A stretch of DNA of 64,000 nt from JAQWRV01 sp045564915 (GTDB lineage: Bacteria > Pseudomonadota > Alphaproteobacteria > Rhodospirillales > Rhodospirillaceae), in contig JBJLGL010000014.1 in the NCBI GenBank assembly GCA_045564915.1, positions 77,436 to 141,435 on the forward strand, written 5' to 3'. Positions within the stretch are counted from its first letter, which is position 1; every line of letters starts with the position of its first letter. Shown here in pieces: positions 1 to 8,491 of the stretch. Under the pieces are notes generated by a model, which saw nothing but the letters and a program-made list of their open reading frames with translations, did no database searches and had not been told where the DNA came from. The position numbers were made by a program, and so were the translations under genes.

Positions 1-36
1 CCTGAAGCATGGACGCCATTGGATTAAATACCCCCC

Positions 37-64
37 AGCCCGATACCATCGCGGGCTTTTTATT
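37..64 (+). terminator. Rho-independent terminator
   Basis: A 6-bp stem (AGCCCG at 37-42 with CGGGCT at 52-57) closes a 9-nt loop and is followed at once by a T-rich tract (TTTTATT). The opposite strand has no T-tract, so it should act on plus-strand transcription entering from left of the window. The gene it terminates is not visible. Confidence 0.6.
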
Positions 65-368
65 CTAACTGGCTTGGGTGCACGGGGCCTAGTAACAGCG
101 CCCTTAGCCGCTGAGCTGATTGCATGCCAAGCACTTGGGGAGCCCCCGCCATTGCCTAGGAAGCTTGTGCAGGCTCTACATCCAGGCCGCTTTATAGTGA
201 GAGCACTAAGAAAGGATAGAAAATAAGGTGCTAAAGAATAACCTTTAAGGACAAATACCTGGGTCTTGACGTGAGCGTGATCTGACTCATTTTACGAATG
301 GCACGATAGAAAAGTGACGCCCTTATATTAACTCCGTTCCTAATGCCTGAAGAGACGATTACGTGATG
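65..368. other. Intergenic region without a recognised gene
   Basis: About 300 bases between the terminator and the stop of the first minus-strand ORF. No convincing coding frame, tRNA or strong hairpin was seen. A short GGGG-AGC-CCCC inverted repeat lies near 137-147 and is too small to interpret. Confidence 0.4.
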
Positions 369-656
369 TTAATTAGGCTGACCGGACGGACCTGTTTCGT
401 TAAAATGCATCTGTGCCACTCCAGTATCCGTGCGTTTTAGAATGCCACGATCAAATAATTGTTGCCGCATTTGAATCATCGCTTCTGTTGCATGAGCGAA
501 GCCTTCGATCGGAAAAATCACACGCTGTTTAAATAGGGGTTTCAGACGACCTTCGTCATCTTTATCATTAACAGCCATCGTTAATAGGTCGACTCGAACA
601 ACGCTTCCCGTAACGGTAATCTCCCCGATGGCATCAGCAAAAATCTCTTCCGTCAC
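369..656 (-). CDS. Small conserved-looking hypothetical protein
   Basis: The ORF encodes 95 residues from a GTG start at 656-654, chosen because a very strong Shine-Dalgarno (GGAGGAGGAG, plus-strand 661-670) lies 4 nt upstream. The protein is soluble and predicted mainly beta/alpha, with no signal peptide, cysteine or transmembrane segment. It has a VVRVDLLTM strand, a charged loop (NDKDDEG) and a Met/Gln-rich helix (EAMIQMRQQLFDRGILKR). This resembles small proteins of unknown function in alphaproteobacteria, but I cannot name a family. It stands alone: a structured 450-base intergenic region separates it from the divergent DUF6502 gene, and nothing follows it downstream. The strong ribosome site suggests it is well translated. 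No function is assigned. Confidence 0.7.
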   Translation of the reverse strand: MTEEIFADAIGEITVTGSVVRVDLLTMAVNDKDDEGRLKPLFKQRVIFPIEGFAHATEAMIQMRQQLFDRGILKRTDTGVAQMHFNETGPSGQPN

Positions 657-979
657 GATACTCCTCCTCCTAGTTATGAATTCAGCAACAGTCTAAGAAC
701 AACCCAAACATAACGCATGCATAGGCCTTGGGTTCTGAAAAACCAAGTTTGGAAAAGACAGAAGGCGAGACAAATAACTCAGTGTCCAAAAGCTACCCCC
801 GCCTGTCGCTGGCAAACACTCGTCAGTGAATACCAAGATAGGCGGGGGATAACGTAAGCCCCAAGTCACCGTCTCAGTAGCTGCCTATTGAAAATAGGTG
901 ACAAGAATGGCCTAAATCACAAATGTAATTCTCACGCTCCCAGGGATTAGCTAAAATTAAACTAACTTCCCATTTTATA
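657..979. other. Intergenic region with stem-loop, no gene seen
   Basis: This is the left part of a 460-base divergent intergenic region. Apart from the Shine-Dalgarno of the minus-strand gene and the GC-rich stem-loop at 796-848, nothing coding was recognised. It should carry the promoter of the small minus-strand gene. Confidence 0.4.
796..848. repeat. GC-rich inverted repeat, possible RNA hairpin
   Basis: CCCCCGCCT (796-804) is perfectly complementary to AGGCGGGGG (840-848). Inside the 35-nt loop is a smaller hairpin, CACT-CGTC-AGTG (817-828). No T-tract follows on either strand, so a simple terminator is unlikely. It could be a leader structure of the minus-strand gene starting at 656, part of a small RNA, or a protein site. 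Confidence 0.45.
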
Positions 980-1012
980 CGTCATACGTGGGAATATTTC
1001 CCACGTATGACG
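980..1012. promoter_or_regulatory. Perfect 33-nt palindrome, candidate operator
   Basis: Two 15-nt arms (CGTCATACGTGGGAA and TTCCCACGTATGACG) flank a 3-nt centre, TAT. Its inner 17 bases (GTGGGAATATTTCCCAC) recur exactly at 1053-1069. The centres are about 65 bp apart, close to six helical turns. Both copies lie just upstream of the DUF6502 gene, so an operator bound by a dimeric regulator is the simplest reading. A transcript hairpin is the alternative. The binding protein is unknown. Confidence 0.6.
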
Positions 1013-1052
1013 AGGATCTATCCAGTATAATCCTGGTCTGTCAAGTAAATAT

Positions 1053-1069
1053 GTGGGAATATTTCCCAC
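1053..1069. promoter_or_regulatory. Second copy of the palindromic core
   Basis: GTGGGAA-TAT-TTCCCAC is a perfect 7-bp inverted repeat identical to the core of the larger palindrome at 980-1012. It ends about 50 bases before the start of the DUF6502 gene, a good position for control of that promoter. Confidence 0.55.
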
Positions 1070-1120
1070 TTAAGGGTAGGGTGCCCCTGGAAGTAAACTT
1101 TTTGGTGTTTGAAGCGGTTG

Positions 1121-1993
1121 ATGAAAGAGCCAAATAATCCAGCTGTCCCACCCGATGCATTACTTTCTGCGCTGCGCAGAATCCTGCGGCCATTGGTGCG
1201 TCTACTTATCGCCAAAGGGATTACTTTACCCATTCTTACCGGGCTTCTCAAAGAAGCCTATGTGAAAGTAGCAGAATCCGATTTCCCAGTTTCCGGTAAA
1301 CGCCAAACAGTCAGTCGAATTAACTTACTAACGGGCGTTCATCGCAAAGATGTCACGCGGCTTAGGGAAGAAAAGTATAAAGATAACGCTATTCCAGAGG
1401 CGATCGGTCTAGGGGCTCAATTGGTGTCCCGTTGGGTCAGTGATGTCTCCACTACGGATTCAAATGGTCAGCCTATACCATTGCCAAGACAGGCAAAAAC
1501 ATCGTCTGAACCTTCTTTTGACGGTCTAGTCGAGAGCATTTCTAAAGACGTCCGGCCCCGAGCGGTTCTGGATGAATGGCTACGCCTTGGTGTTGCTACT
1601 TTAGATAAGGACGGCTCTGTCGCACTCAATAAGCTGGCCTTTGTTCCAGAGAAGGGTTTCGATGAAAAGGCGTTCTATTTTGGGCGGAACATTCACGATC
1701 ATCTTGCAGCTACAGTCCATAACCTTGCTGGTCATGGCGATTCGCAGCTTGAGCGTAGCGTTCACTATAGTGGTTTAAGCGATTCGTCCATTAAAGAACT
1801 TGCCGAACAGGCAGAAAAGGTAGGAATGGATGCACTTTTGCACGTCAATAAGCTTGCCCAAGAACGGGTTGAAGTAGATAAATGTGAAAGTGCCTCGGTT
1901 AATAGGTTTAATTTTGGCTTGTATTTCTTCGATGAGGTAGACACGCTGGAGGAAGAGAGAGGTGCGGAGGGTAGCAATAAAAAATCGAGATGA
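1121..1993 (+). CDS. DUF6502 family protein, possible DNA-binding regulator
   Basis: About 290 residues. The N-terminal half matches what I know of the DUF6502 family: an LSALRRILRPLVRLLIAKGI helix, then LPILTGLLKEAYVKVAE, then SRINLLTGVHRKDVTRLRE, which reads like a helix-turn-helix with Thr/Gly-His-Arg in the recognition part. The C-terminal half is helical and of unknown role. The ATG at 1121 is preferred over an in-frame TTG at 1109, with GAAG a few bases upstream of the ATG. The stop overlaps the next start (ATGA), so the two genes should be translationally coupled. Paired palindromes just upstream suggest autoregulation, which is inference. Function is undefined in the family. Confidence 0.8.
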   Translation: MKEPNNPAVPPDALLSALRRILRPLVRLLIAKGITLPILTGLLKEAYVKVAESDFPVSGKRQTVSRINLLTGVHRKDVTRLREEKYKDNAIPEAIGLGAQLVSRWVSDVSTTDSNGQPIPLPRQAKTSSEPSFDGLVESISKDVRPRAVLDEWLRLGVATLDKDGSVALNKLAFVPEKGFDEKAFYFGRNIHDHLAATVHNLAGHGDSQLERSVHYSGLSDSSIKELAEQAEKVGMDALLHVNKLAQERVEVDKCESASVNRFNFGLYFFDEVDTLEEERGAEGSNKKSR

Positions 1994-3195
1994 AACACAA
2001 AGAGGCACAATACGTCGTAATTAAAAGACAGCTACGCTCTAGGAGTGTAGTGGCTTTAGCGTGCGCACTGCTTACATCCTGTGCTTCTTCCCCAAACAGC
2101 CCAAACACCGTCGCAAGGTCCGGTGACGGCGTAAGCGGCACTGGCCTAGTGGCTCAGATTAAAGACAACGGCGACGGCGTTGGTGGTACCGGCATTACAG
2201 CTCGCATTGGAGGTGATGGTATTGGCGGCACAGGTGTTGTTGGAACTATCTCCGGATTCGGAAGCATAGTCGTCAACGGTCTGAAACTACAATACAACAT
2301 AGGCACCGCTGTTGAGAGTGACGGCCGCCCCGCTGCACTTACGGACCTCCGTGTCGGCCAGGTTATCGAAGCCGTTGCCGAGCGGCATAGCCGTGGCGGC
2401 CTGCAGCTAGAGCGTCTTGAAATTCGCCACGCTGTAACAGGACCAATCTCGGAAATTGATCATAATGGAGAACGTCTCGTAGTGCTTGGGCAGACCGTGC
2501 AAGTAAATCTAGCCGGTGACAGAAAACAGAATGCAGCTTTCGCGGGCCTTAAGATTGGTGATGTAGTTCGCGTTTCGGGGCTCCGTTTGGAAGATGGCGT
2601 AATTATTGCGTCGCGCCTCGACCAATCTAATGAGGATACCCCCATGCTGATCCGCGGACCGGTTTCTTCAGTGGCGGGTGACTTTATCACTATCGGTGGC
2701 TTGGATATTAGTCTTGCAGGCGCGGCACTTGCTGACACCTTAACCACTGGCGGCAGAGCATTCGTCTCCGGCCGCATGCTCGACAACACTTTTGCCGCTG
2801 ACGTAGTTATGGCTAAGGAAGCTCTACCGTTCGATAATACGGTTTCTCATGTCTCTCTCGAGGGTTATGTGCCGAAAGCTAAAGAACCAATTCTTAATAT
2901 TCAGGGTGTGCCAGTTTCAGGAGTAGAACTTCCAAGTGATGTAAAAGCTGGTGACCGTATCATTGTTACCGGCCGAATTAGCGCTAGCGGTAGCATCGTA
3001 GTTCGCGAGATAGAGAGAGCACGAACAGTCATTACTGTTCTGCGACCATCTCAAATAATGCGACCATCTCAAATGCGGCCTGCGACTATTGAGAGGCCCG
3101 AGCGGATTGAGCGACCAACCACTCTTGAACGACCAGCAGTGCCAGAGCGCCCAAGACGAGAACGCCCGCAAAGCTATCGTCCTCCAATGGTATAG
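1990..3195 (+). CDS. DUF5666-domain lipoprotein with Gly/Asp repeats
   Basis: The protein has 401 residues. A basic N-terminus and hydrophobic stretch end in a lipobox, LTSC, with Cys31 as the lipidated residue, so it is an envelope lipoprotein. Three GDG(V/I)xGTG repeats follow (about residues 45-85). Next come about four beta-rich modules of the DUF5666 type, recognisable from GFGSIVVNGL, GDVVRVSG and GDRIIVTGR. The C-terminus is a low-complexity tail rich in Arg, Pro and Glu (MRPSQ and ERP repeats), likely exposed and flexible. It shares an ATGA overlap with the DUF6502 gene and is convergent with the outer-membrane barrel gene 15 bases away. DUF5666 has no established function; the modules look OB-like to me. 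Confidence 0.85.
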   Translation: MKHKEAQYVVIKRQLRSRSVVALACALLTSCASSPNSPNTVARSGDGVSGTGLVAQIKDNGDGVGGTGITARIGGDGIGGTGVVGTISGFGSIVVNGLKLQYNIGTAVESDGRPAALTDLRVGQVIEAVAERHSRGGLQLERLEIRHAVTGPISEIDHNGERLVVLGQTVQVNLAGDRKQNAAFAGLKIGDVVRVSGLRLEDGVIIASRLDQSNEDTPMLIRGPVSSVAGDFITIGGLDISLAGAALADTLTTGGRAFVSGRMLDNTFAADVVMAKEALPFDNTVSHVSLEGYVPKAKEPILNIQGVPVSGVELPSDVKAGDRIIVTGRISASGSIVVREIERARTVITVLRPSQIMRPSQMRPATIERPERIERPTTLERPAVPERPRRERPQSYRPPMV

Positions 3196-3210
3196 GATGG
3201 TAGCGCTATA

Positions 3211-4053
3211 TCAGGGAAAGCGATAAACGAGAGTAATACCGCCGCCGGCATCGGGACTGTTCTCCGAGAATCCTACAATGCTATATATATTCAGCGACCA
3301 TTCTTCAGTAAAGCGAACGTTAAGATAAGCCAGGCCCTCTTGTAAATCAGGGGAGCCTCTCAGCGAAGATTGCCGGTAGTCGAAAGACAATCCAGTCGCA
3401 ATGTTTTCTGACCAAGAGGACTGAAGACCAACGCTGCCATAGACTGTGTTTCGAAGTGTAAAACCAGCTGGTACGCCAGTCCATTTATAGCCAAGTGTGG
3501 CGAATGGAATAAATTGTCCAATGGCCTGAGCAATATCGACTTGGACAGATGCATCAGACTTTCCCGTCCCTAACCCCGCGCCGAAACTAGCCGTTGGCAC
3601 TTTTACTCGTGCCGTGAAATCGAGAAAAAGGCCCAAATTATATAGCTGCTCAAAGCTGTACATCATTGAAAGGGATAAATCTCCCAAACCGGCGGCACTC
3701 TCCGTATTACGTATGCCGACTGACCCACCATCTATACCGTCGAGAATAATCGCTGGACCAGCGACGTTGAGCCATGGCAATACGGCTTTAGCGGTCCATG
3801 GGCCGCGCTGGGCCTTAAATGAAACAGGCATATATAGTATTTCTGTTCTCTCATCAGCACCGTAAGTGCCAGAGGTATAATCCATACCTAGACTGACCTC
3901 ATATTGTGGCTCGTTTTCTTGTCCCAGAAAGGAAGCATCTTCCTGAGCCTGCGCCGAGGATGAAGCCAACATAAATATTATTACTTTAAGCCGAATAATT
4001 TTTACCGCCATATTAACCCAGCCGAGATTACGCCACATATTGTTTATAATCAT
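3211..4053 (-). CDS. Outer-membrane beta-barrel protein, transporter-like
   Basis: About 281 residues with an N-terminal signal peptide (IIRLKVIIFMLASSSAQAQ, cleaved after AQA). The rest alternates polar and hydrophobic residues as in barrel strands and ends in an aromatic-rich strand (ITLVYRFP). Phrases such as LGDLSLSMMY and KVPTASFGAGLGTGKSD recall the MetA/phenol-degradation outer-membrane family of putative transporters. The ATG at 4053 is chosen because AAGG lies 7 nt upstream. ATGs at 4089 or 4011 are possible, the latter giving the most compact signal peptide. It converges on the DUF5666 lipoprotein, suggesting one envelope module. The cargo is unknown. Confidence 0.75.
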   Translation of the reverse strand: MIINNMWRNLGWVNMAVKIIRLKVIIFMLASSSAQAQEDASFLGQENEPQYEVSLGMDYTSGTYGADERTEILYMPVSFKAQRGPWTAKAVLPWLNVAGPAIILDGIDGGSVGIRNTESAAGLGDLSLSMMYSFEQLYNLGLFLDFTARVKVPTASFGAGLGTGKSDASVQVDIAQAIGQFIPFATLGYKWTGVPAGFTLRNTVYGSVGLQSSWSENIATGLSFDYRQSSLRGSPDLQEGLAYLNVRFTEEWSLNIYSIVGFSENSPDAGGGITLVYRFP

Positions 4054-4115
4054 AGCATAGCCTTGAAGGAAACGCCGCCTAGACAGCATCCGAGAATAGT
4101 CCGTACTGTGATGGC

Positions 4116-4346
4116 ATGAAGAGATTCTCTCTAATTGCCGTGTTATTTATGTGCGTAGTTACATGGTTCTTTCATTCTGCATTATTGGGTATCACACCGA
4201 GCGTGGGATTAGCATCTTTCCACAACCAAGCTGCAGCCTTGATACACGTGAAAAACATGCATCTAATCGGTGTAAACGAAAGCGTCCTGGGCTACCATCA
4301 GGAAGATGACATAATTCCCTATCACAGCATTTCGGTAACAGAATGA
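4116..4346 (+). CDS. Small putative exported protein
   Basis: 76 residues beginning MKRFSLIAVLFMCVVTWFF, a convincing membrane or signal segment, followed by a short soluble part rich in His, Asn and Asp. The stop overlaps the start of the next gene (ATGA at 4343-4346), the main argument that it is translated. The ribosome site is weak and I recognise no homologue. It could be a short leader gene coupled to the solute-binding protein, or a chance ORF. Confidence 0.4.
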   Translation: MKRFSLIAVLFMCVVTWFFHSALLGITPSVGLASFHNQAAALIHVKNMHLIGVNESVLGYHQEDDIIPYHSISVTE

Positions 4347-5857
4347 AGCTGCTGAAAAACACTCTGAATATATTAGCCTTATGTATGTGCCACCACGGCA
4401 TACTGTCGGCCCAGACCGTTGATGAGTTTAGGATCGGTATGATTGCTATGCCTCCGGCTCAAGGCAATCCCTACTTCACCACAGGCACCACGCCTCATAT
4501 GTTCTACCCCGCAATCTACGATACGCTGACCCGCGTCAACGAGAAAGGCGATGTTGAACCACAGATTGCCATACACTGGGCACAAATCGATAGGCTGACA
4601 TGGACCCTGGACATTCGCCAAGGCGCATCGTTTTCCAACGGGGAACCAATTAATGCGGAGACCGTTGTCTCAACTTTCAAAGCTTTCAGCCGAGACGACT
4701 TTACTACGTTCAGTCTACCACGGGAGTTTGATTTTATTGCAGGAATGCGTGCTCTCAACAATAAGACAGTTGAGATCACTACCATTGCCCCCCAAGCCCT
4801 GCTACCGCGTTATATGTCTTTCTTTTACTTATTACCGCCTAATCATGTAGCAAAAAATGGTTCTCCGGGATTGGCATCTGACCCTATTGGTTCCGGGCCA
4901 TTTTTAGTTGAGACTTGGTTAGCACAACGCATTTTGTTGCATTACAACCCGACTTCTTGGCGCCCGCCTAAGGTTAACCAGCTGGAAGCGCTCGCCCTTC
5001 CACAATCCACAACTCGCCTACAGGCTTTGGCATCAGGTCGTATCGATGTCGCAATCAACCTTGGTCCCGATGATAAAGACACACTGGACGCGCACGGCCT
5101 GCGCCTCCAGGCGCGCAACCCTGTGCGTGTCTCAGTGATCGCCCTGAACACACAGACAGAAGGGTCACCATTCACTGATGTGCGTCTGCGTCAGGCTATG
5201 AATTATGCGGTTAACAAGAAGGCAATGACTGAGTCTCTGATGGGCGGTGAGGTTGAACCAGCTAGCCAGCCAACACCGCGTAATGCTATCGGCTTTGACC
5301 CTACACTCAGGCCCTACCCTTACGATGTGGATAAGGCAAGAGCATTGATGGCCGATGCAGGCATGGCAGAAGGATTCAGTGTGATCTTCGAGGTCGTAGC
5401 TGGCGCCAGTAGCTCAAATGATGCTGTAATGCAGCAAATCGCAGCTGACCTCGCAAAGATAAATGTAAGGGCCGAAGTCCGGCCAATTATGTACAGCCAA
5501 GTAGTATCAAAAATGCACCAGGGTGGCTGGGATGGCCACATGTTTGCAGTCGATTTTGCAACAGGGCCAACGATGGATGGTTTAAGGCCAATCCGGCTGC
5601 ATTCCTGTGCTTGGAGCACCCCATGGTACTGTGATTCATTTTCTCAGAATTTATATGAGCAAGCCAAGATTGCACCCACTCGGGAGGCTCGTGTGACGCT
5701 AACCCAACAGGTGATTAAACGATATCGTGATGAAGCGACGACAATACTTCTGTTCCCTATCTTAGGCATGGATGGTCTGGGTCCTAGAGTTAAAACCTGG
5801 GCCACGCTCAACGATCGACCTATCTATCAGCTGGCTGAATTAATTTCTGACAGATAG
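4343..5857 (+). CDS. ABC transporter substrate-binding protein, family 5
   Basis: 504 residues with an N-terminal signal peptide ending near LSAQ. The pattern is that of periplasmic family-5 binding proteins for peptides, nickel or opines: DTLTRVNEKGDVEPQIAIHW near the N-terminus, the WTLDIRQGASFSNGEPINAE segment, DPIGSGPFLVE, and VRLRQAMNYAVNK in the second lobe. Such proteins normally deliver ligand to DppBCDF-type permeases. No permease or ATPase gene lies nearby on either side, so this is an orphan receptor or works with a transporter encoded elsewhere. It overlaps the small upstream ORF by 4 bases. The ligand cannot be read from the sequence. Confidence 0.88.
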   Translation: MKLLKNTLNILALCMCHHGILSAQTVDEFRIGMIAMPPAQGNPYFTTGTTPHMFYPAIYDTLTRVNEKGDVEPQIAIHWAQIDRLTWTLDIRQGASFSNGEPINAETVVSTFKAFSRDDFTTFSLPREFDFIAGMRALNNKTVEITTIAPQALLPRYMSFFYLLPPNHVAKNGSPGLASDPIGSGPFLVETWLAQRILLHYNPTSWRPPKVNQLEALALPQSTTRLQALASGRIDVAINLGPDDKDTLDAHGLRLQARNPVRVSVIALNTQTEGSPFTDVRLRQAMNYAVNKKAMTESLMGGEVEPASQPTPRNAIGFDPTLRPYPYDVDKARALMADAGMAEGFSVIFEVVAGASSSNDAVMQQIAADLAKINVRAEVRPIMYSQVVSKMHQGGWDGHMFAVDFATGPTMDGLRPIRLHSCAWSTPWYCDSFSQNLYEQAKIAPTREARVTLTQQVIKRYRDEATTILLFPILGMDGLGPRVKTWATLNDRPIYQLAELISDR

Positions 5858-6127
5858 TTTGGTGAACATATCGCAAGGTTGAGGTATATGTTCAATGCCC
5901 ACTAACTTTCCAGATTGAATTGTATCCCCGCTATTTTGCGATAGATATATCGATATTTTAGCCGGCATAGCACAATACCCCATCAACAAGGGGATACCCA
6001 ATAATCAGATAAACACTGCAAGGGGACAAAGTAAGTGCGGCTATCAGAAAATTAGAGATTCGCTAATAAGAGATTAGAAATTCCAAGGTAATCAATAATT
6101 CAGAGAAGAGAAGACGTAGCAATATAC

Positions 6128-6916
6128 TCATCCACCCATGATTTTTCTGACATGAGCAAGACGGGCCTCCACAACACGCGCCATATCGTCTGTCATCACA
6201 AAACCGTCCTCAGCTCCCTCCTCTTTGACCTTTGCATTCCATTCACCCATAGACATTAATAGTTTCTCACGTTGCCGGTCTAGAGCATTACCAGGAGAAA
6301 CAAACTGCTCACATGTTTCCACTTCTATCTTTTCATGAGCGGCTACATCCCGTAAACACATACGATACAATGTGTCTTCCGAGCGGTAGGTACGGAAGTC
6401 TGGTTCCTCGGCAAAGCCAAGAATCATGTCATGCCATACGCGACGCACACAAAAGTTGATAGGGTTAGACTCATCAAGAGACCGTCGCCATTGTTCATGC
6501 ATTGCCATATCGATATGCATCTTTGTAAAAACGTAGCCTAGGTCATCCCGTTCCAGTAAATGCTCAAGACAAACAGAAACGTGATTAGGGTAAAACACAT
6601 CATCAGAGTCTAGAAAAAATAGATAGGCACCTGTTGTTTGCCGCACACCTTCGTTACGGGCAGAGCCAGGGCCACGGTTCTCTGAATAGGTGACAAGTTT
6701 TATGTCAGGGTTTTGTTCAGCCCATAGATTTATTATTTTGCGAGTGTTGTCTGTGGAAACATCGTCCACCACAGCTATCTCTGCAATGAGGTCAGGAAGG
6801 ACACTTCGTGCTTGTTCTACTGAGTCCACAGCACTTTGTAGGGTGCGTTCAAGTGTCTTTGCGGCATTGTAAGCAGGAATGACGACAGAAATACTGGGGG
6901 ACCGCAGAGAAGGCAT
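6128..6916 (-). CDS. Family 2 glycosyltransferase
   Basis: 262 residues. The N-terminal GT-A nucleotide-sugar domain is clear: SVVIPAYNAAKTLERTL, then DDVSTDNT, then ENRGPGSARNEGV, then the metal-binding LFFLDSDDVF (DxD-type). The C-terminal 100 residues are less typical and contain no membrane segment, so it is a soluble or peripheral inverting transferase, probably for surface polysaccharide or glycan side chains. It is a single gene, not in a polysaccharide cluster, lying 140 bases downstream of lpd on the same strand. The donor and acceptor are unknown. Confidence 0.88.
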   Translation of the reverse strand: MPSLRSPSISVVIPAYNAAKTLERTLQSAVDSVEQARSVLPDLIAEIAVVDDVSTDNTRKIINLWAEQNPDIKLVTYSENRGPGSARNEGVRQTTGAYLFFLDSDDVFYPNHVSVCLEHLLERDDLGYVFTKMHIDMAMHEQWRRSLDESNPINFCVRRVWHDMILGFAEEPDFRTYRSEDTLYRMCLRDVAAHEKIEVETCEQFVSPGNALDRQREKLLMSMGEWNAKVKEEGAEDGFVMTDDMARVVEARLAHVRKIMGG

Positions 6917-7054
6917 AGGTTTATCTGTATATTCTTTCTATCATACCTGAATTTATTCCAGGCTTACTGAGGTAACAAAAGGTTTGGGCTTTATTGACCT
7001 AAATAGCACAGCCAGACAATCTCTTCGTGCCTATATCCTAAGTCATTACACTCC

Positions 7055-8479
7055 CTAAATATGAATAGGTCGCTCACCTACAGCCAAAGCAGCCTCTTTC
7101 AACGCTTCACCCAATTGAGGATGAGCATGGCAGGTACGAGCAATGTCTTCCGCAGAGGCTTTAAACTCCATGCCGACAGAAATCTCCATGATGAGATCGC
7201 CAGCCGCAGGGCCAATGATATGACAACCTAATAATTCATCGGAATCCGCATCAGCCAAAATTTTCACAAACCCGTCAGCATCCCCATTAGAACGGGCGCG
7301 GGAGTTTGCGGTAAAGGGAAACCTACCAGATTTATACTTAATCCCATCCTCTTTGAGTTGTTCTTCGGTCCTACCTACACCAGCCACTTCCGGCCAAGTG
7401 TATACCACCGAGGCTATAGCATCATAATTGATATGCGGTGTCTGCCCGGCAATGGATTCTGCTACCACCACACCTTCGTCTTCAGCCTTATGGGCGAGCA
7501 TCATACCGCCAATGACATCGCCAATAGCAAAGATGCCCTCTACATTGGTCTGAAAGTGGTCGTCCACCTCTATGAAACCACTATCAGATACATTGACTCC
7601 AATCTTGTCGAGACCCAACCCCTCACAGTGCGGACGGCGCCCTATAGCTACCAGCACCACATCGGCATCTATGGTTTCAACATCACCCCCCTTAGATGGC
7701 TCAACCTTAAGCGAGACGCCGGTTTTCGTGGTCCTCGCCCCCGTAACTTTAGCTCCGAGCTTAAATTGAAGTCCCTGCTTCTCAAGAATGCGTTGCATAT
7801 TCTTGCGTACTTCGCCGTCCATAGGGGGAAGAATAAAATCAAGAAACTCAACAACCGTCACTTCAGCGCCGAGACGACGCCACACAGACCCCATTTCTAG
7901 ACCAATTACACCAGCACCAATTATGACCATAGACTTTGGCACCTTGTTTAGCTCAAGCGCGCCAGTTGAGCTGACAATTCTCTCCTCATCAATATCAACA
8001 CCAGATAATGGCGCAACTTCTGAGCCGGTAGCAACAATGATATTCCTAGCAGTATACTTAACAGCCTTTCTCTCTCCCGGACGCTTTACGGTAACCTCAT
8101 GAGCCCCAAGTGCTGTTTTTGTAATACTGCCAAGACCTTTGATGTATTCAACTTTATTCTTCTTGAACAGAAACTCGATGCCCTGAGTGAGCTGAGTGAC
8201 CACATTTTTCTTGCGGCGCATCATGGTTTTGAGATCGAGGCTTAACCCGTCCACTTTGATACCGTGTTCTTCAAAGTGATTGTTTGCTTCGTCATACAAA
8301 TGAGAAGATTGCAATAGTGCTTTCGAAGGAATACAGCCGACGTTAAGACAAGTACCCCCCAGTGACCCACGGCTTTCGACACAAGCCGTCCTCAATCCCA
8401 ATTGAGCTGCACGAATTGCACTAACGTAACCGCCCGGGCCGCCCCCAATCACTATAATATCAAATAAGGAGTCACTCAT
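7055..8479 (-). CDS. lpd: Dihydrolipoyl dehydrogenase (E3)
   Basis: 474 residues, the usual E3 length. It re-oxidises dihydrolipoamide on the E2 core with FAD and NAD+. Visible motifs are the FAD-binding GGGPGGYVSAIRAAQLG, the redox disulfide in GGTCLNVGCIPSKALL, the NAD-binding GAGVIGLEMGSVWRRLGAEV, the second FAD motif GIFAIGDV, and the C-terminal catalytic HAHPQLGEA. It lies 12 bases downstream of sucB, as the last gene of a sucA-sucB-lpd order, so it serves the 2-oxoglutarate dehydrogenase complex and possibly other lipoamide complexes. Nothing unusual was seen. Confidence 0.97.
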   Translation of the reverse strand: MSDSLFDIIVIGGGPGGYVSAIRAAQLGLRTACVESRGSLGGTCLNVGCIPSKALLQSSHLYDEANNHFEEHGIKVDGLSLDLKTMMRRKKNVVTQLTQGIEFLFKKNKVEYIKGLGSITKTALGAHEVTVKRPGERKAVKYTARNIIVATGSEVAPLSGVDIDEERIVSSTGALELNKVPKSMVIIGAGVIGLEMGSVWRRLGAEVTVVEFLDFILPPMDGEVRKNMQRILEKQGLQFKLGAKVTGARTTKTGVSLKVEPSKGGDVETIDADVVLVAIGRRPHCEGLGLDKIGVNVSDSGFIEVDDHFQTNVEGIFAIGDVIGGMMLAHKAEDEGVVVAESIAGQTPHINYDAIASVVYTWPEVAGVGRTEEQLKEDGIKYKSGRFPFTANSRARSNGDADGFVKILADADSDELLGCHIIGPAAGDLIMEISVGMEFKASAEDIARTCHAHPQLGEALKEAALAVGERPIHI

Positions 8480-8491
8480 AATTGCTCAACC

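Noticed and set aside
7358..7900. 180-residue plus-strand frame within lpd
   Set aside because: It is antisense to a full-length, motif-complete lpd gene.
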